A program made the position numbers and the translations under genes. From Rotaria macrura (Eukaryota; Rotifera; Eurotatoria; Philodinida; Philodinidae): DNA of 64,000 nucleotides. Location: positions 1 through 64,000 of the forward strand of contig OENT01000139.1 of the NCBI GenBank assembly GCA_900239685.1, read 5' to 3'. The notes under the pieces were generated by a model. That model saw only the letters and a program-made list of their open reading frames with translations. It was not told where the DNA came from and ran no database searches. Of this stretch, positions 1-11,940 are shown piece after piece (the stretch's first letter is position 1; each line of letters opens with the position of its first letter).

Positions 1-3
1 TGT

Positions 4-108
4 GCGACGAATTGTCTCTGCGACGAATTGACTATGCGACGAATTGTCTCTGCGACGAATTGTCTGCAACGAATTGTCCGCGACGAATTGTCTCGCGACG
101 AATTGTCC
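4..108. repeat. Minisatellite, core GCGACGAATTGTC
   Basis: Seven near-identical copies of a GCGACGAATTG core follow one another. The first three units are about 16 bp and the later ones 14-15 bp, and the core is followed by TCTCT, ACTAT, TCT or TCC. One unit has GCAACG. The array reaches nearly to base 1, so it may continue outside the window. It is much more GC-rich than the AT-rich DNA that follows. No gene overlaps it. Confidence 0.9.
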
Positions 109-111
109 AGT

Positions 112-2110
112 CACCTGGTTCTTCTGCGATAATAATATTAGCTTATATGGCATAATAGTTAAACCATTCAATCCTTTGTTAGTTTCCATACTCTTTCATT
201 AGACGTGAAATCATTACTGCTATAGGTTCCACATTTGGAGTTAAAACTACATTAACGAGATGCTTAACAAGCTGCACTACTGTACAATGACAAAGTCATA
301 CTTCATATTATAAGTAGTAGACAGAACATTGGGTTTTTTCTATCTGATAAATAATTCTTAAGGAAAAAGCATTAGAGAAGCATTCGTAAATCAGAATCAC
401 AAAACAAGAACCATATATGACAATCCAAAAACATTGTCAGAATTCATCTGTGTCACATTCCTAAATTCAAAAGTTCGACTTGACAAATTTGAAGTCTGAA
501 TATTACACGAAATGAATAAAGTTACCATGAAATATAAATATGCTTGTTTTCTAGTTCAGATTACTACGAGGTAATTTTCGATATATCGAGTTACTCGAAA
601 ATATTTCTGAATGCTATGGGTTCGTTCTAAATATTTTGACCAACTATTTTATATGCAATCAATTGTAGATCTGCTGCATGTTTCTTCCATTTTAAAAATG
701 TTCAAATCACAATTTTATTTTATATTTTAGTTCAAGAATTCAATTTTTTAATTGGAACACTATAATTCATACTTGTTAACCTTTATAGGACTCGTATTGA
801 ACAACACACTTGTGTGTAGGTTTTCATAGTACTCTTGATAAGGGAAATGTCTTTTGTAGTGATGGTAGAATAATTGTCTATCTAAATAATTAATCTGCTA
901 GTTGAACAATAGAATGGTTGAAAGGATCGTTGAATACTTGAATTCATACTTTCACAGTTTAATTCTCTATGTGATGTCAGAACATCGGAATAAAACGAGT
1001 TCTCTTGAACGCTTCAAATGATATGAAAACTATTCATGAATCAGAAGTATTCTATTTGGTGTAAATGTTTGAAATCAGCATAAAATTTTTGAATTCAGCT
1101 ATTAAAAGAGTTATGTGAAAAGCTAGATAGTTCTTTGGTTGAAGATTAAATTAAACGACCGCAAATACTTTCAAATCTTGCAAAGAGAATACGACTTTAT
1201 GATGGGGCAGATCTCTAACGAATGAGACTCAACACATAGAATGATTATCAGAACCTGACAGCATAGAGATAATAAATATGAATCATGGGAAAAAAAGATG
1301 GACGCATGAAACTAAAAATATCGTGGTTGAACATTATATTGTCATTTCATTATGTTTATTCGCTTCAGTAGACAAATTCAGATGGCATAACAGTTGTCGT
1401 TTATTTCAGAAGTGTTTTTACCCTTGTTTCTACTGAATCCTACTCTCGAATACTATTTTCATGCGCGACAATTTTAATAATATGTTACTTTTAGGCCTCG
1501 ATAGACTTCCAGTGTTTCATATCAGATTGAAAAACTTGACGAAATGACACATCTCCAATACAGAAGGCAGATTCTTGCATTTAATGCGGGGGTTTCATCT
1601 GCTTAGAAAGAAAATCTAATCAATAATTCTTCAAATGAAGGCACTAATATAGTCAATATAGAATACGTAAAACGAATTTCATGAATATGTCTTTTCATAT
1701 CATAGTGGTCAATAAACATAATAATGATCTGTTAGAAACTATTATCCACTTGTTTTTTATTTCTGTCTGGAATTTTTATTAAACATCTTGTAAAAAAATA
1801 TCATTAATTCGATTGACTATTAGTTTTAAATTATTAGAAACACTATCGTTCAATAGATGTGCAAGTATTCACAATACAAACCTACGTATGGCCCCAAATA
1901 ATCTCTACTGGCGTAATTGACGTCAACTGTTGTCAAAATAAAAGCTAATTATCTCGTTTAGTTTTTAAAGGTCAAAGTTCTCATCATCACAATAAAAAGT
2001 TTGACATACATAGGCTGATTTAAACGTTACTAATCCGAAATGTTCATGTCTTCGGATATTGTGAAACACGACCTGAAAGGAGTGTTGAAGTGTTTAGGGT
2101 AGAAATTTGG
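112..2110. other. AT-rich intergenic DNA, no gene seen
   Basis: No reading frame with coding character and splice context was found. A 32-codon open stretch on the minus strand (179-279) is preceded by an acceptor-like CAG, but this is within what chance gives in DNA of this composition. Confidence 0.5.
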
Positions 2111-2111
2111 A

Positions 2112-2275
2112 CCCTCCCCCCTCCCCCCCCCCCNACCGGTGATTCCCCCGTCACAGACCGTTACCAACCGGTGATTCCCCCGTCACCGACCGTTACCGAC
2201 AGGTGGTTCCACCATCACAGACCGTTACCAATAGGTGGTTTCACGACCACAGACCGTTACCGAGAGGATTGAAGA
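2112..2275. repeat. Poly-C tract and 32-bp minisatellite
   Basis: A C-rich run (2112-2133) ends in a single N at 2134. It is followed by about four tandem 32-bp units of the type (A)CCGGTGATTCCCCCGTCACAGACCGTTACC. Units diverge progressively rightwards (GGTGATTC, GGTGGTTCC, GGTGGTTTC), and the last decays into unique sequence at about 2265. The N at the end of the homopolymer suggests an assembly or base-calling break. The 60-residue open frame across the array (2090-2272) is repeat-encoded and not considered a gene. Confidence 0.85.
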
Positions 2276-3567
2276 CCACCGCACAAGTGATAGACGGCTC
2301 TCAATGGCGTCACGGAACGTCATCGATCTATGGTACAGGATTACTGAATATATGTCACTAATTTCTGATGAGAGTAAATTAGCTCCTTCTTTATTCCAGA
2401 TCTAGTAGGTCAGTGAGAAATCATGAGTAATTGGCTAGCAGGGTTCATGAAAGAAAGCAAGATTTCTGTGACTGATAAAAACAATTACGTCGTGTTTCAC
2501 ATTTTTAATCCCGTAAGGGATTGCGCTAACAGCTTTTTTAGAATGTCAGACATGTTCACAAATCAAAGTTTTATCAGAATTCAATTATCGTGTCTTCTTT
2601 ATTGCTACCTTGAATTTGCTGAGTCATGCACAAATAATTCGTTCGGTGATGAGAAAGCTAAGTTTATCCGAATACATCTAAAATTAGTACCTAGCGATAA
2701 AAGAATCTCACTTTTTAGAACGGTATTGTTGAAATTCCATGAAAATATATACTGTTGTCAATAGTCAAATATGTGATTTTATGCACAGCAAAGATATTTT
2801 GTTATCGATCAATGATAAATTGAGAGTAGCATAATCATGATGTTCTGTTAAATTATGACCGGCATACGCTAATAATTATTTCTTAAATTAAAAATCGCAA
2901 CAATATGCGAGTATAATAGTTTAATGATTTTCAAAATAAAAGAAATATTTTAATTTCAACCGAATAGTACTTCCTCATTACTAGTTGCAATGGTCATCTA
3001 TTTATTTTTATCTAAAATACATCTCATTCTGTGAGTATCATTTGTAAACTGCTTTTAATTACTTATGTATAAATGTTGTCAATCATAAATTTTACATTTT
3101 GTTTTCTACAAATCGGTATAAGCACAACAAATTTTTATGCAAAACTGTCTTATCTAAAAGTGATATCCAACAAAAGTATATGATGAATGATTTTTCAGTA
3201 GGCTTGTAAACTCAACGCTTTTGAACATAAGAGCATGATTAAATTATGCAGATTGATGCTTCTTTCACTTTCTACATTTTTATCTTTTTCTTCACCTTCT
3301 TTTCTGAAGATCATGAAATGCCATGATCCTTCAAATTATTCGTATTTTTCCTCTTTCCATTGACTTTCTATTCTAGAGAGCACAGAATCTTTTGAGCCGT
3401 CAAATTTTTAATGTTAAAACAGAGAGCTTCATTGATTGTTTTCACACGTTATCATGTAGAATGAATCTAATTATGAGCTTGAACTATCTGCAGAATTTAA
3501 TAACATAAAATGTAGTTTTTGCATTCATATTTTATAGCTAGATTTCAAAGTGCAATTCAAGATCAAA
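2276..3567. other. Intergenic DNA, one weak ORF
   Basis: It holds one open frame of 113 codons on the plus strand (2423-2764), with no recognisable domain, signal peptide or splice structure. I do not call it a gene. The rest is AT-rich. A TATAG acceptor-like site lies about 30 bp before the receptor start at 3568 and could serve a 5' UTR intron or trans-splicing. Confidence 0.4.
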
Positions 3568-4536
3568 ATGTCAACTGCAGAAATTTTCAGTTCCGTTCTT
3601 CAAAAATTGGTTCAAGTCACTGGCATGTTTTTAATACTGGCCGGCACTCTCAGTTGTGCATTCAATATACTCGTATTCACAAAGAGCTCGCTGAAAAAAA
3701 GTCCCTGTACCGTCTATTTTATAGCCGCCAATATAATCAATTTCTTCTATGTATATTTCTGTCTTACTTTGCGATTTCTAGGCATTGGATTTAATATTGA
3801 TCCTACTTCAAGTAATCTGACTTTTTGTCGATTTATCTATTACACTGGTTTCGTTCTGGGATCTTGTGAGTCAACATACCTAATTTTTGTATCCATTGAT
3901 CGCGCATTGATCACGTCATCAAATGTCAAAATACGGCAACTTAGCACATATCGTGGGGCTGTAGTGACTGTGATCTCCTGGAGCTTATTTTGGATATTGG
4001 TTCATTCGCATGCCTTCATCTACGTTAAAATTTTACAATATGGATCCAACTACTATGTTTGCTTGTATCAACCAGGTGTGTATACTACAGTACTAGGCTT
4101 TTATTCCCTTGCAATCAGCGGGCCTGTTCCACCCGTACTAATGGCAGTGCTAGGATTGTGGACAGTAAAGAATATTCGCCGAATGAATCGTACACAAGCT
4201 AGTCAAGCTATCAGCAATACTGGTGCAGTGGCAGTCGGTACACATCATAATCTTCAACATAAAGATCAACAATTCATTCGAATGGTATTCGCAGATATTA
4301 TTACATATATTATTTTCAAGGTTCCAGCTACAATTGGATTCACCTATCGACAAATCACCCAATACGAACAAAAATCTTTAGAACAACAATCAATAGAACA
4401 ATCAGCTTTACAATTAACATATTATGTTTTTTTTATTGAAAATTGTATTGGTTGTTACATCAATATATTGATATCAAAAACTTTCCGTACAGAACTACGA
4501 CGTATTCTTAAAGACATTTGTTTGCGTTGTCGTTAA
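3568..4536 (+). CDS. Rhodopsin-type 7TM receptor (orphan), intronless
   Basis: A 322-residue single-exon protein with seven hydrophobic segments in the order and spacing of family-A G-protein-coupled receptors. The upstream in-frame GTG at 3550 is not used; the first ATG is at 3568. TM1 is near residues 15-37. A cysteine before TM3 (in FCRF) and one in the second extracellular loop (YVCLY) could form the usual disulphide. TM3 ends in SIDRA, a variant of the DRY motif. TM4 carries VHSH, also present in the receptor at 40.1-41.9 kb. The third intracellular loop starts VKNIRRMNR. The end of TM7 lacks a canonical NPxxY and is followed by FRTELRR, a typical helix 8 start. AATAAA lies about 60 bp after the stop. 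It resembles the large orphan or FMRFamide-like receptor expansions of rotifers; the ligand cannot be told from sequence. Confidence 0.85.
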   Translation: MSTAEIFSSVLQKLVQVTGMFLILAGTLSCAFNILVFTKSSLKKSPCTVYFIAANIINFFYVYFCLTLRFLGIGFNIDPTSSNLTFCRFIYYTGFVLGSCESTYLIFVSIDRALITSSNVKIRQLSTYRGAVVTVISWSLFWILVHSHAFIYVKILQYGSNYYVCLYQPGVYTTVLGFYSLAISGPVPPVLMAVLGLWTVKNIRRMNRTQASQAISNTGAVAVGTHHNLQHKDQQFIRMVFADIITYIIFKVPATIGFTYRQITQYEQKSLEQQSIEQSALQLTYYVFFIENCIGCYINILISKTFRTELRRILKDICLRCR

Positions 4537-7500
4537 ATTTTATGGATTTAATTAATTTTCTACTTGAAATCTTCAAAAAAAGTAGTATTTTATGTCAATA
4601 AATTAATCTTATCAATAATGTGCCAAGTTTTGATTTACTAGTAGAGAAAGAATTAATATGTTTTAAAAACTATCGATATAAGACGTATCTAATGCATAGA
4701 ATTGTTTTCATTCAAAAGAAAAAACATGCTGGACACCATACTAAACTTGTATGCTAAATTTAAAAAAGCTGCTACTTTCGTTGTCTAATAAAGTGAACCA
4801 TAAATTATTTGTTTTTTATGGTTTTATGCTTGAAAAGTGCATTAATGAATTCTATGATTTTGATTGCGAGCAGAAATGTATTCTTTTTTCCAGGAAACAC
4901 TGGAATATTCTAGTATCATCATGTTCAATTTGATTATAATAATTTTTGATCAATATATAAGTGTTCTTACACTAGAATGCATAATTCTTTAAATATACAT
5001 ATATGTATATGAATTTTAAATATTTAATAAAGTGCTTATGTAGTTTTGCTTTGCAGAAAGTTGAGTTTTAATTGTCTAGTTTTTGAAAAGCATTCTATTA
5101 GATTGTCGACTTACTGAATGAATAGGAGTTTGCTTACCGTAAAGCTCTTACATATGAGCAGAAAATTTAGAAAAAAATATCATTGTTAAGAAACACAAGA
5201 AAGATTTCTAGAAATCCAGGTCTGATATGTCACATGGTCATAATGTTGACAACATTTAATGTCATTAACGAACCTCACGGACTGCCTTATTCCTGGATAA
5301 CGATGATGGTACTAATCTTACTACCACTGTAGTACACATCCATTTTAAGCCAGTGAAATCTCATTTTCGGCCTATCTCAAGAAAATCAGTAGACTGAAAA
5401 CAAAAATGGTCACATTACCGAAACTAAAAAGGTTTCGTGGAAACTGCAAAACCTAAAAAGGTTCCAAATTTGTTGCAAAAATCGGAACCCTTTTTTCCAG
5501 TGTATGATGGTGAGTGACTCTGAAAAATTCCGTTCTTTAACTTACTGTGACAATAAAGCAAAGCTTTGATTTGCATTTTCTTGGCTATATACCCAATCTA
5601 TATCGTATGGCAATCTACTGGTAGCGAATTAGTTCAAGTCCATTTGACACTAGTGTCTCTGGCAGGCAAATCCCAATGTTTTGCTCAACATCACTGATAT
5701 TCAAATCATGGGATACAGAAATGAGATCAAACTAATAGATTATAGTGATGTACGTTATTTTTTAATTTTTTCTCTGAAGCTTCTCAGAGTTCCTAGAGTC
5801 AATCCATAACGTCTCATACTTTCATCAAACAACAATCAAACAAAAATCTTATCTCATACTGTGTGCTATTCCCTAAAGACTCTCTTACTTTTCATATCTA
5901 GTCACGAGTGTTAGATTAAATACGATTATAGATTTCGACAATGAGAAAATGTTTGTTAAAGAAGATTATGTTGTATGAAGCCATTGTAACGGATGTGATT
6001 CACGAACTTGAGGAAAATAAAAGATTATGTGAAGCATATGAAAAAATCTGAAAATTGTACCTAGTAAAAACGATATTGTAAACATTTTCAATAGTATGTT
6101 AATCGGATTTCATGATTTCAAGTGTGATTCAGTATTCTTTTGACATGCATCGATTTTTATCGAAAAAATCCATTCGTAATATGTTAATTCAATCATATTC
6201 TACATCAGACAGCACTAATCCGATAATAGTCAAAGTTGTTATTTCAATTATGTGCCTTCTTAAGAAAGTCGCCATAAAAAAAACTGAACATAGAATCAAT
6301 CCCAGAACCCCAGCTGGTCATGATTCATTTTAGTTTCTTTTTTTCTCGCATTTTAAATAGTTCTGCGAAAAAAAACGAAGGTAGCAAATACGCACAAACG
6401 GCATCGTCCAAATATTTCCTGTTTCAAAAGTGAAATGAACTAATTAAATTCTAAAAAAACCAACATTTCATTAGAAATCATTGAATGTTATAACTGAGTG
6501 ATGAACCAAGTGGATCCTATTGAATAGATAGATGATTCACAAAGAATCGATGGCTCTGTCATAAAAATAAAATGGTAATTTCATACTGTACTCAGTAGTC
6601 TTCTCGTTATCAAACCTAGCTATATGTACAAGCGCATTCCTTTTCATACGCGTTGACATCAATAAGAATAACGACAATTCATTATTCATGAGAAGAATGG
6701 TACCACCATGTATTTGCAGCATATTCCATGTAGCGACTTGAGTTTTATTTCAGCGCTAATCATGTTAATTCGTTTTTTTTCTTATGATTATGCATGTTTT
6801 CAATCAAAACAAATGAATCATATCGCCCATGCATGTGAACTTTACTCATACTGTAACCAATGCACTCTAGAAGGTCAAAACTATTTCGAAATTCAAAATT
6901 TTCCATTAAATCTGATCTTGACGTGAATGATATTCAAAAATATCAACCTGCAGACATTGCCAATGGACTAACACTAATAAATCGAAATTTTTTATTAAGT
7001 ATTAACCCAACAGAATTGTTTAATTTTGCATTTCTTTCCACCGAAAAGGTTAAATGTAATTTTGTATAAAAAGCAAACAAACATAACCGTGAGATATTTT
7101 CTTTGATAGAAAACTTTGGCACCAAATATAACGTCCATGTTTGAATTTCACGATCGAACAGTAATATTATTTGCTTCACAAATACTTCGACAAAGAACAG
7201 ATAAAATGAGAGCAACTGTTATTATTCACTTATTTTCGGTACATGCAATTTGATTAAAAACTCATTCACTTCATTCTTAACTTTAGAACTTTAAGTTCTT
7301 CGAATAGCTACAACCTATCGATGAAAGTAATCATAGAATCATGCCAAAACTGCCCAAATTAATTATATTCGCGACTACTCTTAGATTGACTCGAGAACCA
7401 TGTAGTTCGAAAGCGTAAAATTCTAAATCTCTATTAGAACAAAAGAAATTCTCATATAAACTATCGCAATACCATTGATTTTAGTTTCTGACAAACTGTA

Positions 7501-8077
7501 TTACGAAAACGGGACACATTTTTATAATGATCAATGCCACTGAAATAGAGTGCTATAGTTAACTTTGTATAAGATCCTCGATAGTATGACTTATTGTTTG
7601 ATAAAACAATGAATCACGTATAACACTTCACATGACTGCTTTTGTTTCGTGTTGTTTCACTAGGATTTACGCCTTTTGAAAATAAATAATCAGTTTCATA
7701 TCGGTTCTTTGTGATTTTTCTCGACTTGGGTAGGAATGTCTCTTTTTTTTAGTAACGAAATAACGGCTCAATTCCTGTAAACCTGAGTTCACCACAGAGA
7801 TCGTCGGCGTGATAGAATACAGCAATATTTACTTATCTTCAGCATACAATAAAAGCAGAACACGATATTGAATAGGATAAGTAACACGGATGAAATTCAA
7901 TAATGATTCATAAGATTTGGCCAAGCTCATAGTACAAACTTGAACTGTTATTTTCAAACATTTTAGTAAATGAATAGTTTCGAACGATTTTGTCATAGGT
8001 TTTGAAAATCTATCGATCATTGCAGTTAACTAGTTTTTCTTCATTTCGAATACTAATTTTATCAATTTCAATAATAG
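4537..8077. other. Gene-poor AT-rich stretch
   Basis: About 3.5 kb with no supported gene. Several 60-90 codon frames (6112-6333, 6708-7069 and the opposite strand 6943-7215) overlap each other in conflicting frames and lack splice context. Around 5.2-5.8 kb there are short (28-50 codon) open stretches on the plus strand in shifting frames, which could be relics of a decayed gene or chance. A small palindromic AT block (TATACATATATGTATA) lies near 4998. Confidence 0.45.
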
Positions 8078-8537
8078 ATTGTGCAACAATTGTATATTAA
8101 AAATCATGATATACATAGTGCTCGCATCATATTAGCAACTTTCGATCATCCATCTATCTTTCGATTACGTGAAACATGGCGATTATTTCGTTTACGAAAA
8201 CCAAAGTTTTACACGTAAGTAAATTATATTTCCAACAATATAGAACGAACTAATTGTCTTCTTCTCATAATCTAGAGCATTGAAATATCTTTGGAATGTT
8301 CTTAGTCAAGAAAATAATTGGGAAGACTATCAACTATGGCTTGAACAAAAATTTATTAAAGATTGTTTGACTAAAAATCAACCCATGCTGCTATTTATTG
8401 GATCGGTAATATCTAAAATGATCATTGATCATTATCGACATTATGAACTACATAATCAAAATAGAAACGATCTTTCATCAGCAGTAAATACAACACTTAT
8501 AGAATACATTAAATCATCTCCGAAACATTACAAATAA
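8078..8537 (+). CDS. Unrecognised protein, 3' part, two exons
   Basis: Two exons, 8078-8214 and 8276-8537, joined by a 61-nt GTAAGT...CTAG intron in consistent phase, encode 132 residues ending in a TAA. The first exon is preceded by a good acceptor (ATTTCAATAATAG) but has no ATG at its start, so the protein either begins upstream in an exon I could not find or is a truncated remnant. The residues are helix-forming, rich in aromatic and charged side chains (e.g. RLRETWRLFRLRKP, WEDYQLWLEQKF). There is no domain I recognise and no signal peptide. It is tail-to-tail with the ecto-nucleotidase gene, with only 65 bp between the stop codons. Its coding nature is likely because two spliced exons keep one frame for 132 codons. 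Confidence 0.55.
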
Positions 8538-8602
8538 AAATATTTTATTAATTATAAAAGTAAACTCTTAGCTTCATTCATATAAAAAATCATTCGTATT
8601 AT

Positions 8603-10429
8603 CTAATAACCTTGCCTTCGTTTAAAAAATCTATACGATATTATAGATACAATTACGCCAAGAATCAGACAGAAAACACATAAGAAAAGTAAACCACCAA
8701 ATTCATTTTTAGTAATTGAACGTTTAGGTCGAAATTCAGCATCGATACTATTTGTTTGATTTATCATATAGCCCAATGTCCAACCAATATCATTTGAATT
8801 GATCGATTTTACAATATGAAAATTTTTTAAATTTTCATCTGTCATCGAATAACCGTACTCTAGTAATGTCCAATGGTACATGGAATTAAAGCATAAAACT
8901 AAGCGAAGAAAAACACAAATCGATTATTCTAAACGAATACAAATATATATATATGTATATCAGTTCATCTTACATGGTCGATATTTATCGGGTTCAAGTA
9001 CATCTGACCATTGCTGGCTACATACTCGACCAATCGCTGTTTTGATTTGACTAAAATTCACTGAGTTGAAATCATAATTTCCATCTTTGTTCGGTGATAA
9101 ACTAACATTTTGAGCTAAATTATTGAATGTTGAATACCATGCTGAAATGGCAATAAATTTGATTGATGGTGATATTGGTACTGGTTGATAGACACCGTCG
9201 AAGCTACAATTCGGTTCTGCCGTACAATCTGATTTATTGAAACGTTGTCGTATGGAATCTAAACATCGTGAATAATTGCCAGATCCACTAAGGAAAAACT
9301 AAACCATCATCAAAGAAATGTTCAAATGAAATTCCTACTAGAATGAAAATGTTGATGATGTATTAAGATCAGGCAATGGTGCATATGAATTTCGAGCACA
9401 AGGTGTACTGAATATATCATTATACGTTAGATTTTGGATATAGCCAATTTGTAGACACGGCTCATCGATAGACAATGAACCATTTTCATTATTTACCAGT
9501 TGACCAAGATAAATCAAACGTAATTGTTCAGTCCCGTAGCATAAGTATGAATGGGAATATACATCGTATTCTGTATCAAATAGATTCAGACTATAACGAT
9601 CATTAACAGCATCAGGAGCAATAAAACTTATTTGGGTACTAGCACCTTGAATAAAATTCAAATGTTCTTCACACATAACGCCAGATTATAAGAAACATAC
9701 CTCCCATATCTGATATGCCATACGTTTCTAGTGGTTGATTTTTTTCGAATAGTTCACCCATGAGAATATTTGAAGAGATCCAACCTGATAGACCCTCTTC
9801 TGTACCACTAATGATTCGAACTTGATTCTCTGGAGCTTTAAAATGAATGCCAAGAGTACTAAAATATGATCGCGTGCTGTTCAATAAATTATTAGTATAG
9901 CTAGAATTTTTCATATCAAATAAACGAAGACCTGCTGTTCCACCTAAAACACAACATGTTCTAAAATTAATAACAACGAATGGTAATTGATTCACCGAGA
10001 AAAATAAGTGATCGACTCTTACGAGTCAATGGTATTTCATTAATACAGTTAGACATAGCGTCTTGAAAGTATTGTCGAGCATTAGCTTCTGTTGGATCTG
10101 TAATCGATGTAATTGGTCCATTAGGTACATCACATGCTTTAACTTGATTTACTCGAGATGTTGCACCAAGTCCATCAGATTTATCAGCTGGCCATCTAAA
10201 ACATTGACAATTTGTTATCAATAACTTAAAAAGAAAAGTACAGTGAATAGTACGCATAGAGGAAGATTGTCGAATGTGTCGAACCAGCGTCAACAACAAG
10301 AGCATAATCTTGAAATGGTGATAATATCTTTTGCCAAACAACTATCAGCGTGATAATACCCGCAGCGGACAGAATACTGATCACTATTGATATTGCTAAG
10401 ATCAATTTCAAATGTGATGCTTTTAACAT
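8603..10429 (-). CDS. ENTPD: Ecto-nucleoside triphosphate diphosphohydrolase (CD39/GDA1 family)
   Basis: Six exons (10254-10429, 9996-10195, 9701-9943, 9339-9645, 8974-9287, 8603-8898), with introns of 51-75 nt, give an uninterrupted 511-aa protein, the usual length of cell-surface NTPDases. Residues 9-32 form an N-terminal membrane helix, and a second follows near the C-terminus (LLFLCVFCLILGVIV). All five apyrase conserved regions are visible: ACR1 DAGSTHS (47-53), ACR2 GGTAGLRLF (126-134), ACR3 SGTEEGLSGW (171-180) with the catalytic glutamate pair at 174-175, ACR4 SDMGGASTQISF (203 on) and ACR5 GWTLGYM near the C-terminus. WPADK after ACR1 is also family-typical. This membrane topology fits ENTPD1/2/3/8 rather than the soluble 5/6 group. 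The family hydrolyses extracellular ATP/ADP to AMP, ending purinergic signals. The exact subtype is not resolvable by eye. Confidence 0.95.
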
Positions 10430-10863
10430 CTTATTTCGATTTTTAATCTCAAATACATTTCATTCCGTGATATAAAAGACTTGTCACGTGTAGTCAATAA
10501 AACTTATCAATATGAATATTAAAAAGTTCCTTTTTTTCTACAGTACATATAAATACACATATATCTTCGTATTCCCTGTTCATAGGAATACGTATAAATG
10601 CGTTGAAATAATAACAAACCTTGAGCAATTATAATATGCATTTAGTTCCACTCAGTGTGTATGAAATATCAGCAGCTACCAAGCCTTAATGTATCGAATT
10701 TTATCGGTACTTTTTCATAAGTTTATAAGCATTTCCCACTTAGACAAGCAACGAAGAACAACGCATAAAAAAAGTGTAAAAACAGCTCATTTTTACGATT
10801 TCTGTTTCGTTAAAAATTCAACGCCTTAATTTGTTGAAATAACTGACCTTTGACGGGAATTAC

Positions 10864-10929
10864 AGCTATAATCCGCATTCTAGGGCTGCTTGATGATTTA
10901 TAAGCAATCTAAGTCTGCGGATTATAGCT
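10864..10929. repeat. Perfect 14-bp inverted repeat
   Basis: AGCTATAATCCGCA at 10864-10877 is repeated exactly as its reverse complement at 10916-10929, with a 38-bp spacer. Flanks beyond the arms are not obviously symmetrical. It could be the termini of a very small decayed MITE, a cruciform or a regulatory hairpin in the upstream region of the ENTPD gene. Confidence 0.8.
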
Positions 10930-11679
10930 ATCGCTCCTATGACAAGTTACTTACTTCAATGAAAAAGCGCGTTAAATTTCTAACGAAATAAAAATCGTCA
11001 ATATGAGTGGTTTTTACGCTTTTATACGCGTTATTCTGCTTTGCTCGTCTGACTAGGTTGGAGATAAATATTGAATTATTTTGCAATACATTCGAGATGC
11101 GGATGAAAGCCAGTAAGAGGGTATAAGTGTACTGCAACATCATCATAACTGATCAAATCTTGAGTAGCTAAATAAATTTGCTAGAAAGAATTGATTCCGA
11201 AAAATAAGCCATGGCATGCATTCTAAGATATAGAATTAGCGTTAGGATTAATTTGATATAGTTTTCTAATATTCAATCGATATGTAACACGAGACGATAT
11301 GCATTATCTAAACTTTGATGAAGTATAAATCTGCTGATAGGGTAGCACCAAAATAGCCAACCATTTTGGAGAGGGTGTGGGTGTTAACTTTCGAATGAAT
11401 ACTATCATACACCTAGGAGGATTGATTAGAAAAACTTATTGTGATAACCCAATTCACAACTAAGCACACTGATAACTTCTTGAAAGTCACTAACTTTTTA
11501 TTGGTATATCATATATTTTCACTATTTCTATCTCAGAATAACGTTATGATAAAGGCATCATACTTTCGTTACTCCTCTAACACCACAGTTTTTTATATTT
11601 AAATTTCAGAATAGTCAAATATTGTACTCATCTTATAATTTCTTCATAAGTTATTTTCATTATGAACAGTTCCGAGATT

Positions 11680-11940
11680 GAAAAATCAGACGACGTAAGA
11701 TCTTGAACACAAGATATGATGGTGGAAAAAACAATCATCGTCTCAGAAATTGTACATAAATTCGAACTGTAAGATTCTTGTAGGATCTTACCATTGCGTA
11801 AGATTCTCCCTATCATCTGAGAGTAAAGTCCTATAGAACAACAAGATCTACCATGAATCTTACAGTACGAACTGATGTAAAATATCTGAGATGACAAGTT
11901 TTCTAACGATCTGCATTTGATCTTACAAGATCATACACGA
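11680..11940. repeat. Degenerate repeat block rich in GTAAGATCTT-like words
   Basis: Variants of GTAAGATC(T)T occur on both strands at least six times in about 260 bp. A central imperfect inverted repeat pairs AACTGTAAGATTCTTGTAGG (from about 11768) with the sequence ending at about 11874, around a loop of about 50 bp. The organisation resembles an old fold-back element. No coding potential was found. Confidence 0.5.

Noticed and set aside
179..279. Minus-strand 32-codon open stretch after a CAG
   Set aside because: At the AT content here, 30-45 codon open frames are frequent in six frames, and no second exon or motif was found.
2423..2764. 113-codon plus-strand ORF
   Set aside because: No signal peptide, domain, splice signals or homology that I can recognise; kept only as a note in the intergenic entry.
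4150..4371. Minus-strand 73-codon ORF inside the first 7TM receptor
   Set aside because: Antisense shadow of a clear receptor reading frame.
5230..5815. Chain of short plus-strand frames with a hydrophobic look
   Set aside because: Frames shift every 30-50 codons with no consistent splice joins; it could be a relic but cannot be supported.
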